Shown here in pieces: positions 1 to 7,098 of a stretch of DNA of 35,427 bases (position 1 is the stretch's first letter; every line of letters begins with the position of its first letter). Location: the IMG/VR virus record IMGVR_UViG_3300046169_000012, positions 1-35,427 of that record. One strand, written 5' to 3'. Below the pieces are notes generated by a model, which saw nothing but the letters and a program-made list of their open reading frames with translations, was not told the DNA's origin and made no database searches. The position numbers and the translations under genes were made by a program. This stretch comes from a virus.

Positions 1-196
1 GACTTATGTTGGTCCCTTTAGGCCTTTCATAACGTGTGCACGTGCGAGTAACATAAGACGACAAAAGCAGTCAACAAATAATTAATGTAAATATTCACAC
101 AAAATAAATGTTGCACTCAGGTTTCATTGTGGCATTATGAACTCAAGCCAAGGCAATCAAGCCAAGGCAAACAAAAGCCCAAGGAGGGCAAGCAAC
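1..196. promoter_or_regulatory. Early-side half of the control region
   Basis: No gene is supported before the start at 197. The stretch is AT-rich from about 60 to 110. Bases 91-99 (ATATTCACA) are one mismatch from a DnaA box. A degenerate minus-strand promoter-like element lies at 46-74 (TTGACT, 17 bases, TTACTC) and resembles the late promoter at 34958-34986. A weak plus-strand candidate (TTGCAC at 111, CATTAT at 133) is the only nearby option for the first gene. If the genome is circular, this is the other half of the region at 34930-35427. Confidence 0.45.
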
Positions 197-382
197 ATGG
201 AAAACATCACACGTTCAAAAATCCTAGGTCGTTCAGTCATCATCCGCAAGCGTAAGATCCTGAGCAAGCCCTTCAGCTATAACCAAGGCGAGTGCTACCA
301 CAATTTGACCGGTGGGCTTTGGTCGCTCTACATTGAGCATAAGAAAGGACGCCCAGTGAACGTATCCATCGACGACCGTTAA
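197..382 (+). CDS. Small basic early protein, hypothetical
   Basis: A 61-residue basic protein of unknown function, and the first gene of the early block. The open frame extends upstream to an ATG at 137, but the ATG at 197 is chosen because a strong Shine-Dalgarno (AAGGAGG, 181-187) lies nine bases before it. The sequence is rich in Arg and Lys near its N-terminus (about residues 6-20), followed by a Tyr/Gly-rich middle. No membrane segment or known motif is visible. Its position suggests an early host-interaction role, which is inference from location only. Confidence 0.65.
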   Translation: MENITRSKILGRSVIIRKRKILSKPFSYNQGECYHNLTGGLWSLYIEHKKGRPVNVSIDDR

Positions 383-400
383 ACAACGGTTAACCCTTGG

Positions 401-421
401 GCCTCGCTTATGCGGGGCTTT
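401..421 (+). terminator. Candidate weak rho-independent terminator
   Basis: GCCTCGC (401-407) pairs with GCGGGGC (412-418) through one G-U wobble around a TTAT loop. Only a short T run (419-421) follows. It sits in the 71-base gap after the first gene and could attenuate early transcription. The short T tract keeps confidence low. Confidence 0.4.
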
Positions 422-453
422 CGGCGTACCAGAAACAAAAGCGAGGTGACAGA

Positions 454-642
454 ATGCGACACATTACACTGACAGGGTACTACGCTGGCGAAACCGTTTG
501 TGGTGCGCCTAAGGACATTGAGGGCGATACATACGCCCACGTTGGCGAGTGGTTAGACAATCCAAAGTGTCGCATTGACCTGTGCGCAGAATGTGCTAAG
601 GTTTGGGACGATATTTTAGCGGAGTCAGAAAACGATGATTAA
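454..642 (+). CDS. Small Cys-containing early protein, hypothetical
   Basis: A 62-residue acidic protein of unknown function. The start at 454 is chosen over an upstream in-frame one at 397 because the upstream stretch would cover the terminator-like hairpin, and a GAGGTG Shine-Dalgarno lies at 443-448. It has one Cys near residue 16 and a cluster of three in the C-terminal third (pattern C-x5-C-x2-C), which could bind a metal. The gene overlaps the next start by eight bases, indicating translational coupling. Confidence 0.65.
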   Translation: MRHITLTGYYAGETVCGAPKDIEGDTYAHVGEWLDNPKCRIDLCAECAKVWDDILAESENDD

Positions 643-1290
643 ACTTTCGAAGGCCTCAAAAATGCCGGGTCGCTCATGGTCACTGCAAGCGCTGGACACT
701 TGTCCCGGTTCAAAGAAACGTGACGGGTCATTAGTGGACGCTTGTTCGGGATGCTATGCCACACAAGGAAACTACCGATTCAAGAACGTCAAAGCCCCTA
801 GAGAGCACAATCGGGAAGATTGGAAGCGAGACCAGTGGGTCGACGACATGGTCTCAGAATTGGATAACGACCGCTATTTCCGATGGTTCGACAGTGGTGA
901 CGTTTACGACGTTAGGTTGGCCCGTAAGATCTTGGAAGTGATGAAGCGAACGCCATGGTGCAATCATTGGCTACCGACACGCATGCATAAGTTTTCAAAG
1001 TTTGGTTCAGTGTTGGCAGAAATGTCAGCATTGCCGAACGTAGTAGTTCGCCTATCGTCCGACAGCATTACAGGGGACACCGTAGAAGGCCCTCAAACGT
1101 CCACCATAGCGACGTTGGACAATGTGCCAGGGGATGCCCTAGTTTGTGAAGCTTATTCACGAGAGGGCAAATGCGGGCCTTGTCTTGTAGGGCATGCTGG
1201 TCTAAAGACGTAGCAGTAGTGTGTTACATTGGGCACGGTAAGAGCATGGAAAAGAAACAACGGGATATAATAGCGAGGGTGGCGGGATGA
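635..1290 (+). CDS. Gp88-family Cys-rich phage protein, frame broken near the C-terminus
   Basis: Resembles the phage Gp88 family of unknown function. It has an N-terminal Cys cluster (a CPGS motif, then C-x2-C-Y-A about 15 residues later) of the kind that can hold an iron-sulfur cluster. A WFDSGDV segment and a WLPTRMHKF segment follow. As written, the frame stops at 1213 after CGPC. A perfect 5-base tandem duplication (CTTGT at 1179-1183 and 1184-1188) shifts the frame. Removing one copy gives CGPCRACW and a frame that runs to a TGA at 1288-1290. That stop overlaps the next gene's ATG at 1287 in the ATGA style used by its neighbours, which supports the restored end. The Fe-S or radical-SAM-like role is inference; the family name rests on motif memory, not a search. 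Confidence 0.7.
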
Positions 1291-1394
1291 TAGAACAATG
1301 GCAACCATGGTTCGACGTAGTGTTATTACTTGGGGTTTGTGGTATACTCACGCCCTTGTTTATTTACATTGATAAAAAGGAGCGAGACAAATGA
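1287..1394 (+). CDS. Tiny single-span membrane protein
   Basis: A 35-residue ORF. After a short Trp-containing N-terminus (residues 1-9) comes one hydrophobic segment (about residues 11-28), then a charged tail DKKERDK. It overlaps the restored end of the Gp88 gene and the next start (ATGA at 1391-1394), as expected in a coupled early operon. Function is unknown; small membrane peptides in this position often modify the host envelope, but nothing here proves that. Confidence 0.55.
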   Translation: MIEQWQPWFDVVLLLGVCGILTPLFIYIDKKERDK

Positions 1395-1582
1395 CAACAT
1401 TCTACATGTGCCAGATCACCGGCAAGTATTTCGAGGACACCTTGATCGCTAAGACAGCGGTAAGGGTGTCAGATTACCCTAGCGAACCATCATGGGGCAT
1501 ATACAAGACGTACGACGGTGCCGCTATACTTTGTGATTGTGACGTGGACCACGCAAAAGGAGAGTTAAACGATGATAGTTGA
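1391..1582 (+). CDS. Small early protein, hypothetical
   Basis: A 63-residue acidic protein of unknown function. Cys residues lie near residue 7 and in a CDCD stretch near residue 49. It starts within an ATGA overlap with the preceding membrane peptide. Shine-Dalgarno AAGGAG lies just upstream (1378-1383). The end overlaps the next start by eleven bases. No family recognised. Confidence 0.6.
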   Translation: MTTFYMCQITGKYFEDTLIAKTAVRVSDYPSEPSWGIYKTYDGAAILCDCDVDHAKGELNDDS

Positions 1583-1901
1583 AATGCTAGACGATAGGAC
1601 ATCCATTGAGGCCTTAGGACTGCTACCGCACTTCTTCGAACGATCACTGTACATTGAAGGGCAATCCATACAGTCAGTCGCTGACAAGATGGACGACCTA
1701 TATCATTATGGCGGCTTTGTGTACCCCTTTGAGGGTACGATAGACGACAAGGGCACTTACATATCGTCCAGTGATGAAGACGATCCCCTTGAGCCTTTGG
1801 CACGTATTGATAAGCTTGGGTTTACCCTTTGGGTTTATCCTTATGCAATCGTAGGGCTTACCGATAACAAAGGTAATCAAAAGGTAGCGAGGTTTGACTG
1901 A
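1572..1901 (+). CDS. Early protein, hypothetical (109 aa)
   Basis: A 109-residue acidic protein of unknown function. Shine-Dalgarno AGGAGA lies at 1558-1563. The N-terminal part looks helical (ALGLLPHFFERSLYI) and the middle holds an Asp/Ser-rich stretch (SSSDEDD). The C-terminal third is rich in aromatic and beta-forming residues. The stop shares bases with the following start (TGATG). No motif allows a function. Confidence 0.65.
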   Translation: MIVEMLDDRTSIEALGLLPHFFERSLYIEGQSIQSVADKMDDLYHYGGFVYPFEGTIDDKGTYISSSDEDDPLEPLARIDKLGFTLWVYPYAIVGLTDNKGNQKVARFD

Positions 1902-1987
1902 TGGAAACGAGCGTATTGTTTTTACTTTGGTTTTGCTGTATACTTGGAGCAGTTTGGATTGTAATTAAAGGGGATAACGATGCCTAG
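1901..1987 (+). CDS. Tiny single-span membrane peptide
   Basis: A 28-residue ORF that is almost entirely one hydrophobic segment (residues 5-22, Trp/Cys/Leu rich) with a short charged tail. It is coupled to its neighbours by TGATG at 1899-1903 and an eight-base overlap with the next gene at 1980. The DNA around its membrane segment resembles that of the 35-residue peptide at 1287 (a shared GTATACT), so the two may be diverged copies. Very short, hence moderate confidence. Confidence 0.45.
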   Translation: METSVLFLLWFCCILGAVWIVIKGDNDA

Positions 1988-2144
1988 GGAATCTTGGGAG
2001 ATTGCACACGATAACTATTATGATGACCTTGAGGCCGATCATTACGACGGCCTTAATGATTCCGAAGCTTGGAAGGAAGAGGAACAGAAAGTAATAGACG
2101 AATTAATACAACGGATGCAGAGGGCTTATGGTGGACTACATTGA
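1980..2144 (+). CDS. Small acidic early protein, hypothetical
   Basis: A 54-residue, strongly acidic protein with a Tyr/Asp/His-rich N-terminal half (residues 8-25) and a helical charged C-terminal half (EEEQKVIDELIQRMQ). GGGGA at 1971-1975 may serve as Shine-Dalgarno. It overlaps genes on both sides. No family recognised. Confidence 0.5.
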   Translation: MPRESWEIAHDNYYDDLEADHYDGLNDSEAWKEEEQKVIDELIQRMQRAYGGLH

Positions 2145-2283
2145 TATACTGTGCTGGACTGTCGTTTGTGTCTTGGGTATCAAGTTTACTTTTGCTATGG
2201 TGGATATACTTTTAACGCCCTTGAATGGACACTTGTCAGATAAGGCACGTAAAGACATGCTGAAGAGGAGAAAAAAGAAATGA
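2128..2283 (+). CDS. Small single-span membrane protein with basic tail
   Basis: A 51-residue ORF. One hydrophobic stretch (about residues 5-30) is followed by a strongly basic C-terminus (residues 38-51, ending RRKKK). By the positive-inside rule the tail should be cytoplasmic. It overlaps the preceding gene by 17 bases and the next by an ATGA junction at 2280-2283. Function unknown. Confidence 0.5.
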   Translation: MVDYIDILCWTVVCVLGIKFTFAMVDILLTPLNGHLSDKARKDMLKRRKKK

Positions 2284-2498
2284 CCATTGACGAGTACGCT
2301 ACCGATAGCGGCGCTTTAGACGACAACTCAGGTCCAACAAAGGACCCCATGGACCAAGCTATGGTCGAACACATAGTAGAATTTGAAACAGAAATGTTTC
2401 GTATGGACTGCTTACGTAAATACTCTAGGCTCAACACTAGACACCTAGAGAAACTAATGATTGAGATACATGGGGAGTACTGGCGAGATGCGTTGTAA
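2280..2498 (+). CDS. Acidic early protein, hypothetical (72 aa)
   Basis: A 72-residue acidic protein. The first 25 residues are Asp/Ser/Gly-rich and probably flexible. The rest is predicted helical (MVEHIVEFETEMF, then basic patches RKYSR and TRHLEK). Shine-Dalgarno GAAGAGGAG lies upstream. It overlaps the next gene's ATG at 2488. Function unknown. Confidence 0.6.
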   Translation: MTIDEYATDSGALDDNSGPTKDPMDQAMVEHIVEFETEMFRMDCLRKYSRLNTRHLEKLMIEIHGEYWRDAL

Positions 2499-2682
2499 AG
2501 CTTGTAATGTAATTTTAGACGATACTGAACTAACCAAAAAAGATGCAAATGGCGACTTTATTGATATGTGTAATTATTGTGTTCATGCTTCTGGGTCTGT
2601 CGAGGTAGATAGTGATACTTTTGTGACAAATTACCCTAATGAGGTATTTACAAATGACGACGATTATGATACCCTCTTCTAA
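2488..2682 (+). CDS. Small zinc-ribbon-like protein
   Basis: A 64-residue protein with two CxxC knuckles (CKAC at residues 3-6, CNYC about 29 residues later), the layout of a zinc ribbon. An acidic C-terminal tail ends in F. Start 2488 is preferred over an in-frame TTG at 2461 because it puts the first knuckle at the N-terminus. Short zinc-ribbon proteins of this shape are common in marine T7-like phage genomes; their role is not known. Confidence 0.65.
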   Translation: MRCKACNVILDDTELTKKDANGDFIDMCNYCVHASGSVEVDSDTFVTNYPNEVFTNDDDYDTLF

Positions 2683-2717
2683 GGTATATACCTAAGAAGT
2701 AAACTAAAGAAGTAAAC
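2676..2717. promoter_or_regulatory. 24-base dyad followed by an 11-base direct repeat
   Basis: Bases 2676-2699 form a near-perfect inverted repeat: CTTCT/AGAAG arms, one A-A mismatch, then the perfect palindrome AGGTATATACCT at 2682-2693. Directly downstream, AAGAAGTAAAC occurs twice (2694-2704 and 2707-2717). It lies at the stop of the zinc-ribbon gene and in the gap before the next gene, a natural place for an operator or RNA-processing site. There is no U-run, so a terminator is unlikely. Confidence 0.45.
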
Positions 2718-2750
2718 AGTAGTAGTTAAACCTAAGGAGCAACTTAAGTT

Positions 2751-2978
2751 ATGCTAATTGACGAAAAGAGTATCTATGTGGTCGATGGTGGTGACTACTC
2801 CATCTACTGCTTAGGCTACACTCAGGCCCGCACAGTGACCAATGACATCATGAAGGCCGACCCTTGGGGTGGTATACCCTTTGTGCTACGTAAGGACCTA
2901 GAGTTTTCTCTGGACGACCGTGGCAATGTGGTCATGCCTAGGGTGGTACTTGACAAGATCCTATTTCTTAGCAAGTGA
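2751..2978 (+). CDS. Small early protein, hypothetical (75 aa)
   Basis: A 75-residue protein of unknown function. It is beta-rich in look (SIYVVDGGDYSIYCLGY) with a C-terminal GNVVMPRVVLDKILF stretch. Shine-Dalgarno AAGGAG (2734-2739) lies eleven bases before the ATG. It follows the dyad and direct-repeat region and may begin a separately regulated unit. Confidence 0.6.
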   Translation: MLIDEKSIYVVDGGDYSIYCLGYTQARTVTNDIMKADPWGGIPFVLRKDLEFSLDDRGNVVMPRVVLDKILFLSK

Positions 2979-2999
2979 TGACCTACCGGAGGGTGACGA

Positions 3000-3146
3000 A
3001 TGAAACAACCAGAGAACGGCCACACGAAGCACTTTGGCAACGACGGACCCATAGGCAACGACGCTGAAATCATTGTGTACTATGAGAACGAGGGCCAGCA
3101 GAGCCAGTCCTACGTATACCCTTTTGGTACTGTAAGGACGAACTAG
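3000..3146 (+). CDS. Small early protein, hypothetical (48 aa)
   Basis: A 48-residue, polar, Gly/Asn/Gln-rich ORF with a Tyr-containing C-terminus. A GGAG at 2989-2992 can act as Shine-Dalgarno. The next gene starts two bases after its stop. No family recognised. Confidence 0.45.
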   Translation: MKQPENGHTKHFGNDGPIGNDAEIIVYYENEGQQSQSYVYPFGTVRTN

Positions 3147-3148
3147 GG

Positions 3149-3277
3149 ATGTACGAGAACTTCGAGGCGTCAGTACGAAGGACAGCCAAGGCGCTCGCAG
3201 AGTCCTACACGTACTGGCCCGACGGGTACGTCCATGTGCAGACAATCATTAATCAGGAGTACGTAAACATACTATGA
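3149..3277 (+). CDS. Small early protein, hypothetical (42 aa)
   Basis: A 42-residue ORF with an amphipathic N-terminal helix (SVRRTAKALAESY) and a Tyr/Trp-rich middle. It is packed between neighbours: two bases from the previous stop, and overlapping the next start at 3274 by four bases. Function unknown. Confidence 0.45.
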   Translation: MYENFEASVRRTAKALAESYTYWPDGYVHVQTIINQEYVNIL

Positions 3278-3426
3278 TGACGGAACAGCAGTTAGAGCAG
3301 TGGATACGGGACAACCCGTGGAAAGCCAATGTGATCTGTCCTGCTGGGGGTATAGGGTTTATGATGTTCATTATGTACACTTGTGTGCAGATCATAGATT
3401 CTTTTTTGACAGGTAAATTCATTTAG
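3274..3426 (+). CDS. Small single-span membrane protein
   Basis: A 50-residue ORF with a polar N-terminus (residues 1-19) and one hydrophobic segment (about residues 20-45, Met/Ile/Phe rich). Its end overlaps the strong promoter for the replication genes, so this gene closes the early cluster. It is the fourth small single-span peptide in the first 3.5 kb. Function unknown. Confidence 0.5.
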   Translation: MMTEQQLEQWIRDNPWKANVICPAGGIGFMMFIMYTCVQIIDSFLTGKFI

Positions 3427-3434
3427 TGTATACT
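3406..3434 (+). promoter_or_regulatory. Strong sigma70-type promoter for the replication genes
   Basis: TTGACA (3406-3411), a 17-base spacer and TATACT (3429-3434) make a nearly consensus host sigma70 promoter. It lies 53 bases before the ssDNA-binding protein gene and should drive the replication module. Its close match fits a phage that relies on host RNA polymerase. Confidence 0.8.
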
Positions 3435-3486
3435 ATTAGTATGATATGCAATAATGCAATCATGAAACGATGACGGAGATTATTCC

Positions 3487-3864
3487 ATGACAGCAACAAC
3501 AATCGAAGGCGTAGTTAACTTCAGCAACCTAACCCAACATGACGTATTCAATGGGCAGGACACTGGTCAGTACTCTTTGACCATTACGATGACTGAAGAT
3601 GACGCCTCAGCGTTGTCCGCAATGGGGGTCAAGATCAAAGACTACCAAGGCGCTAAACAACGTAAGTTTAAATCTAAGTACGACGTAAAAAGCTTTGACG
3701 AAGACGGTAACCCTTACGGTGGTGAGATTCCTTACAATTCTAAGGTACGTCTCAAGTACAAGCTTGGGCCAGCACATCCAGTACACGGTGTGTCAACCTA
3801 TCTCGAAGCAGTGAAAGTCCTTGAGGAAGCTGAGATGGCTGTGGGCGATGCCGCAGACTTCTAA
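3487..3864 (+). CDS. Single-stranded DNA-binding protein (T7 gp2.5-like)
   Basis: A 125-residue protein that should coat ssDNA at the fork and recruit replication partners. It begins with a beta-rich region and carries basic and aromatic residues in the middle (AKQRKFKSKY), as expected for an OB-fold ssDNA binder. The C-terminus is acidic and ends DAADF. In T7 gp2.5 an acidic tail with a terminal Phe docks on the polymerase. Length is about half of T7 gp2.5. It follows a strong promoter and overlaps the primase-helicase by 17 bases. The assignment rests on tail, context and composition. Confidence 0.7.
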   Translation: MTATTIEGVVNFSNLTQHDVFNGQDTGQYSLTITMTEDDASALSAMGVKIKDYQGAKQRKFKSKYDVKSFDEDGNPYGGEIPYNSKVRLKYKLGPAHPVHGVSTYLEAVKVLEEAEMAVGDAADF

Positions 3865-5467
3865 GTTTGTACGTCACGAGAGTTGTCCGGAGTGTGGTTC
3901 TTCGGACGCTCTCGCTATCTACGACAACGGGGGCCAACACTGCTTTGGCTCCGGTTGTGACTACCATGTATTTGGAGACGGTGAAACACCAATGACGACT
4001 CAAGAACTACCAAAGGCTAAACCCCTGAACATGGGCGGTGTAGTGGCGGCAATACCTCAGCGTAGACTCTCGCAGGAAACCTGTAGCCGCTTTGGTGTTA
4101 CCGTTGAGTACTCCAGCACAGGGGAGATTCAGAAGCACTACTACCCTTACTACAATGGCGAGTCAGGGGAAGTGTGTGCAGCTAAGGTGCGTGACGTAAA
4201 AACCAAAGGATTCCACGCAACCGGAGACATGTCCGGTGCTGGTTTCTTTGGACAGCAGCAGTGTAGCGGTAATAAGTACATCACAATCACCGAAGGAGAA
4301 CTCGACGCACTCAGTGTGTACGAGATGTTCAACAAACAGTACGACGTGGTTTCCCTACGGTCAGGTGCTAGTAATGCCGCCAAGGAAATCAAAGAACAAC
4401 TAGAGTGGCTTGAGTCGTACGAAAACATTGTTATTTGTTTCGACAATGACAAAGCAGGAGATGCGGCTCTGGAGCAAGTTAAGGACCTCTTTAGTCCTAA
4501 CAAGCTAAGGATCTGTAAGCTTCCTGTGAAGGACGCCAGTGACATGCTCATGGCTAACAGGGTTAAGGACTTTACGCAAGCATGGTGGAATGCGAAAGTT
4601 TACCGACCTGACGGCATTGTAGCAGGTACTGAAACATGGGACACTCTGGTAGAGAAAAGACAGGTGAAGTCCATCCCGTATCCTTGGGAAGGTCTAAATC
4701 ACATCACAAGGGGACATAGACCTTATGAGTTGGTCACGATCACAAGCGGCAGTGGTATGGGAAAGTCCCAATTTATCAGAGAAATTGAGTACGATCTACT
4801 ACGCCGATGCGAAGGCAATATTGGAGTCTTGGCGCTTGAGGAAGATCTGGCCCGAACAAGCCTTGGTATCATGTCGGTGGCGGCAAACAGGCCCCTACAC
4901 TTGGAAGAGGACACGCCTGTGGACCAACTTCGACCTTTTTGGGAGGCCACACTGGGCACAGGACGTTACTACTTATTCGACCATTGGGGGTCTACTTCAG
5001 CAGATAACTTGCTCGCCCGTGTTCGCTACATGGCAAAAGCGCTTGACTGCAGGTACGTCGTACTGGACCACCTGTCCATCGTCGTGTCTTCCCAAGAGTC
5101 CGGAGACGAGCGTAAGGCCATTGACGAGATCATGACCAAGTTACGTACGCTTGTGGCAGAGACAGGCATTGGTCTGTTCCTCGTGTCACACCTTCGTCGA
5201 TCCCAAGGTAAGGCACACGAGGACGGTGCTCAGATATCATTGGGTGAACTACGGGGTAGTCAGGCGATTGCACAACTGTCCGACATAGTAATAGGCATGG
5301 AGCGTGACCAGCAGAACGCTAACGAAGACATCAGGAACACGACTACTGTTCGAGTCCTGAAGAATCGTTACACTGGTGAAACTGGACCAGCGTGTTACTT
5401 ACAGTACGACAGGACAACCGGAAGAATGACAGAAGTAGCTAACCCTGAAGTAGGAGCAGACTTTTGA
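3848..5467 (+). CDS. DNA primase-helicase (T7 gp4-like)
   Basis: A 539-residue bifunctional replication protein. A zinc-binding domain has Cys at residues 13, 16, 32 and 37. A TOPRIM primase core follows (TEGELDALS, then CFDNDKAGD with the acidic metal ligands). The C-terminal RecA/DnaB-type helicase has a Walker A GSGMGKS at residues 301-307, a Walker B-like VVLDHLS, a VSHLRR segment, and KNRYTGETG near the end as the likely arginine-finger region. The protein ends VGADF, echoing the SSB tail and the T7 gp4 C-terminal Phe that contacts the polymerase. The start at 3848 overlaps the SSB end. Its stop overlaps the polymerase start by four bases. Confidence 0.93.
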   Translation: MPQTSKFVRHESCPECGSSDALAIYDNGGQHCFGSGCDYHVFGDGETPMTTQELPKAKPLNMGGVVAAIPQRRLSQETCSRFGVTVEYSSTGEIQKHYYPYYNGESGEVCAAKVRDVKTKGFHATGDMSGAGFFGQQQCSGNKYITITEGELDALSVYEMFNKQYDVVSLRSGASNAAKEIKEQLEWLESYENIVICFDNDKAGDAALEQVKDLFSPNKLRICKLPVKDASDMLMANRVKDFTQAWWNAKVYRPDGIVAGTETWDTLVEKRQVKSIPYPWEGLNHITRGHRPYELVTITSGSGMGKSQFIREIEYDLLRRCEGNIGVLALEEDLARTSLGIMSVAANRPLHLEEDTPVDQLRPFWEATLGTGRYYLFDHWGSTSADNLLARVRYMAKALDCRYVVLDHLSIVVSSQESGDERKAIDEIMTKLRTLVAETGIGLFLVSHLRRSQGKAHEDGAQISLGELRGSQAIAQLSDIVIGMERDQQNANEDIRNTTTVRVLKNRYTGETGPACYLQYDRTTGRMTEVANPEVGADF

Positions 5468-7098
5468 TCTACCTTGATCTTGAGGCCAACGGTTTAACTC
5501 CCGACACCATTTGGTGTGTTGTAACACGGGAGAACGGTGTTTCACAGGTACATACCAACCGTAGTACCCTCTGTGAGGCCCTGGCTGGCTCTGTGAGCGT
5601 TTGTGGACACAACCTGATAGGTTATGACCTCCCAGTGCTAAAGCGTCTCTGGGGGCTTTCTGTGGCTCCTGAGAGGGTAGTGGACACACTGGTGTTGTCA
5701 CGTTTGTTTGACCCAAGCAGACAGGGTGGACACTCGTTGAGAGCTTGGGGTGAAACCTTGGGCTTCCCAAAGGGTGACCATGACGACTGGTCGTGTTTGT
5801 CTCCCGCTATGATTGACTACTGCATACAGGACGTAGCAGTCACAGAGGCAGTACATCAGCAGCTTGTGAAGGACATGCAAGATTTTGACCCTAAGTGTAT
5901 CGAATTGGAACACAAGGTTCAGTTTGCAGTCCAACAACAAGAGCGTAACGGTTGGGTCTTAGATCAGCAATTGGCTAATGAGTTATGTGCAACATTCAAG
6001 GAAGGCATGAATGCAATTGAAGCCGAACTACAAGAGATGTTCCCGCCCATTGTCGAAGAAAGGATTTCTGAAAAGACAGGGAAACGACTTAAGGACAAAG
6101 TTACAGTTTTCAATGTTGGGTCCAGACAACAAGTTGCAGAACGACTTGCAACTAAGGGTGCGAAGTGGAACGAGAAGACGCCAAGCGGAAAGCCCGTTGT
6201 CGATGAAAAGACGCTTAAGGAGAACAACCACGTCCCTGAGGCAGGAAAAGTTTTGGAGTACCTTACTCTTCAAAAGCGATATGCGCAAGTACATTCTTGG
6301 TTAGAAGCCGTTAAGGAGGACGGTAGAGTACACGGTCGTGTCATTAGTAACGGAGCAGTAACAGGTCGAATGACACATCAGAGTCCCAACATGGCCCAAG
6401 TCCCAGCAAGCCACAGTCCTTATGGACATGAGTGTCGCTCCTGCTGGACTGTACCTGAAGGGAAGAAGCTAGTAGGTTTCGACGCTAGTGGCCTTGAGCT
6501 ACGAATGTTGGCACATTACATGGACGATAAGGAGTTTACCAATGTCCTCCTCACCGAAGACATTCATACACGAAACCAAATGGCTGCAGGGCTTGAAACA
6601 AGACCTCAAGCAAAGACTTTCATATACGCTTTCCTCTACGGGGCTGGAGATGCCAAAATTGGAAGTGTCGTTGGAGGAAGCGCAAGAGATGGCGCAGATC
6701 TTAAACAGCGATTTCTCCGAAATACACCTGCTCTTGAAAGTCTACGAGAACGGGTTACTAGAGCATCTCAGCGAGGCTATCTCAGAGGACTTGATGGTAG
6801 AAGGCTTAGAGTTAGATCTGAACATGCTGCATTGAATACTCTGCTCCAAGCAGCAGGTGCAATCGTAATGAAAAAAGCACTGGTGATCTTGGACGACTAC
6901 GCACAGCAGTGGAACATTGACTATAAATTCATAGGTAACATTCATGACGAAGTACAATCGGAGGTGGCTGCAGACCAAGCAGAGAAGTTTGGCTGGCTCG
7001 CAGTGGAGTGCCTCAAGGCGGCAGGCGTGGAGTATAACCTTAGATGCCCCCTTGACGGAGAATACAAAGTCGGTACAACATGGGCGGAGACACACTGA
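5464..7098 (+). CDS. DNA polymerase, family A (T7 gp5-like)
   Basis: A 544-residue replicative polymerase. The N-terminal 3'-5' exonuclease domain shows DLEANG (D5/E7), GHNLIGYDLP and YCIQDVAVT. The palm and fingers show motif A (FDASGLELRM, D340), motif B (R380, K384, Y388, Y392) and motif C (HDEVQ, D495). All catalytic residues are present. It is shorter than T7 gp5 (704 aa), and I see no obvious thioredoxin-binding insertion in the thumb, so processivity may come from elsewhere (inference). The residue matching E. coli Pol I position 762 is Tyr. It overlaps the helicase stop (ATGA) and its own stop overlaps the next start (TGATG). Confidence 0.95.
   Translation: MIYLDLEANGLTPDTIWCVVTRENGVSQVHTNRSTLCEALAGSVSVCGHNLIGYDLPVLKRLWGLSVAPERVVDTLVLSRLFDPSRQGGHSLRAWGETLGFPKGDHDDWSCLSPAMIDYCIQDVAVTEAVHQQLVKDMQDFDPKCIELEHKVQFAVQQQERNGWVLDQQLANELCATFKEGMNAIEAELQEMFPPIVEERISEKTGKRLKDKVTVFNVGSRQQVAERLATKGAKWNEKTPSGKPVVDEKTLKENNHVPEAGKVLEYLTLQKRYAQVHSWLEAVKEDGRVHGRVISNGAVTGRMTHQSPNMAQVPASHSPYGHECRSCWTVPEGKKLVGFDASGLELRMLAHYMDDKEFTNVLLTEDIHTRNQMAAGLETRPQAKTFIYAFLYGAGDAKIGSVVGGSARDGADLKQRFLRNTPALESLRERVTRASQRGYLRGLDGRRLRVRSEHAALNTLLQAAGAIVMKKALVILDDYAQQWNIDYKFIGNIHDEVQSEVAADQAEKFGWLAVECLKAAGVEYNLRCPLDGEYKVGTTWAETH

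Noticed and set aside
111-138. Plus-strand promoter TTGCAC-16-CATTAT before the first gene
   Set aside because: Only 3/6 and 4/6 matches to consensus; not listed as a separate promoter.
4725-5135. 136-residue ORF inside the primase-helicase gene
   Set aside because: Wholly within the helicase domain in another frame, with no start signal; a shadow frame.
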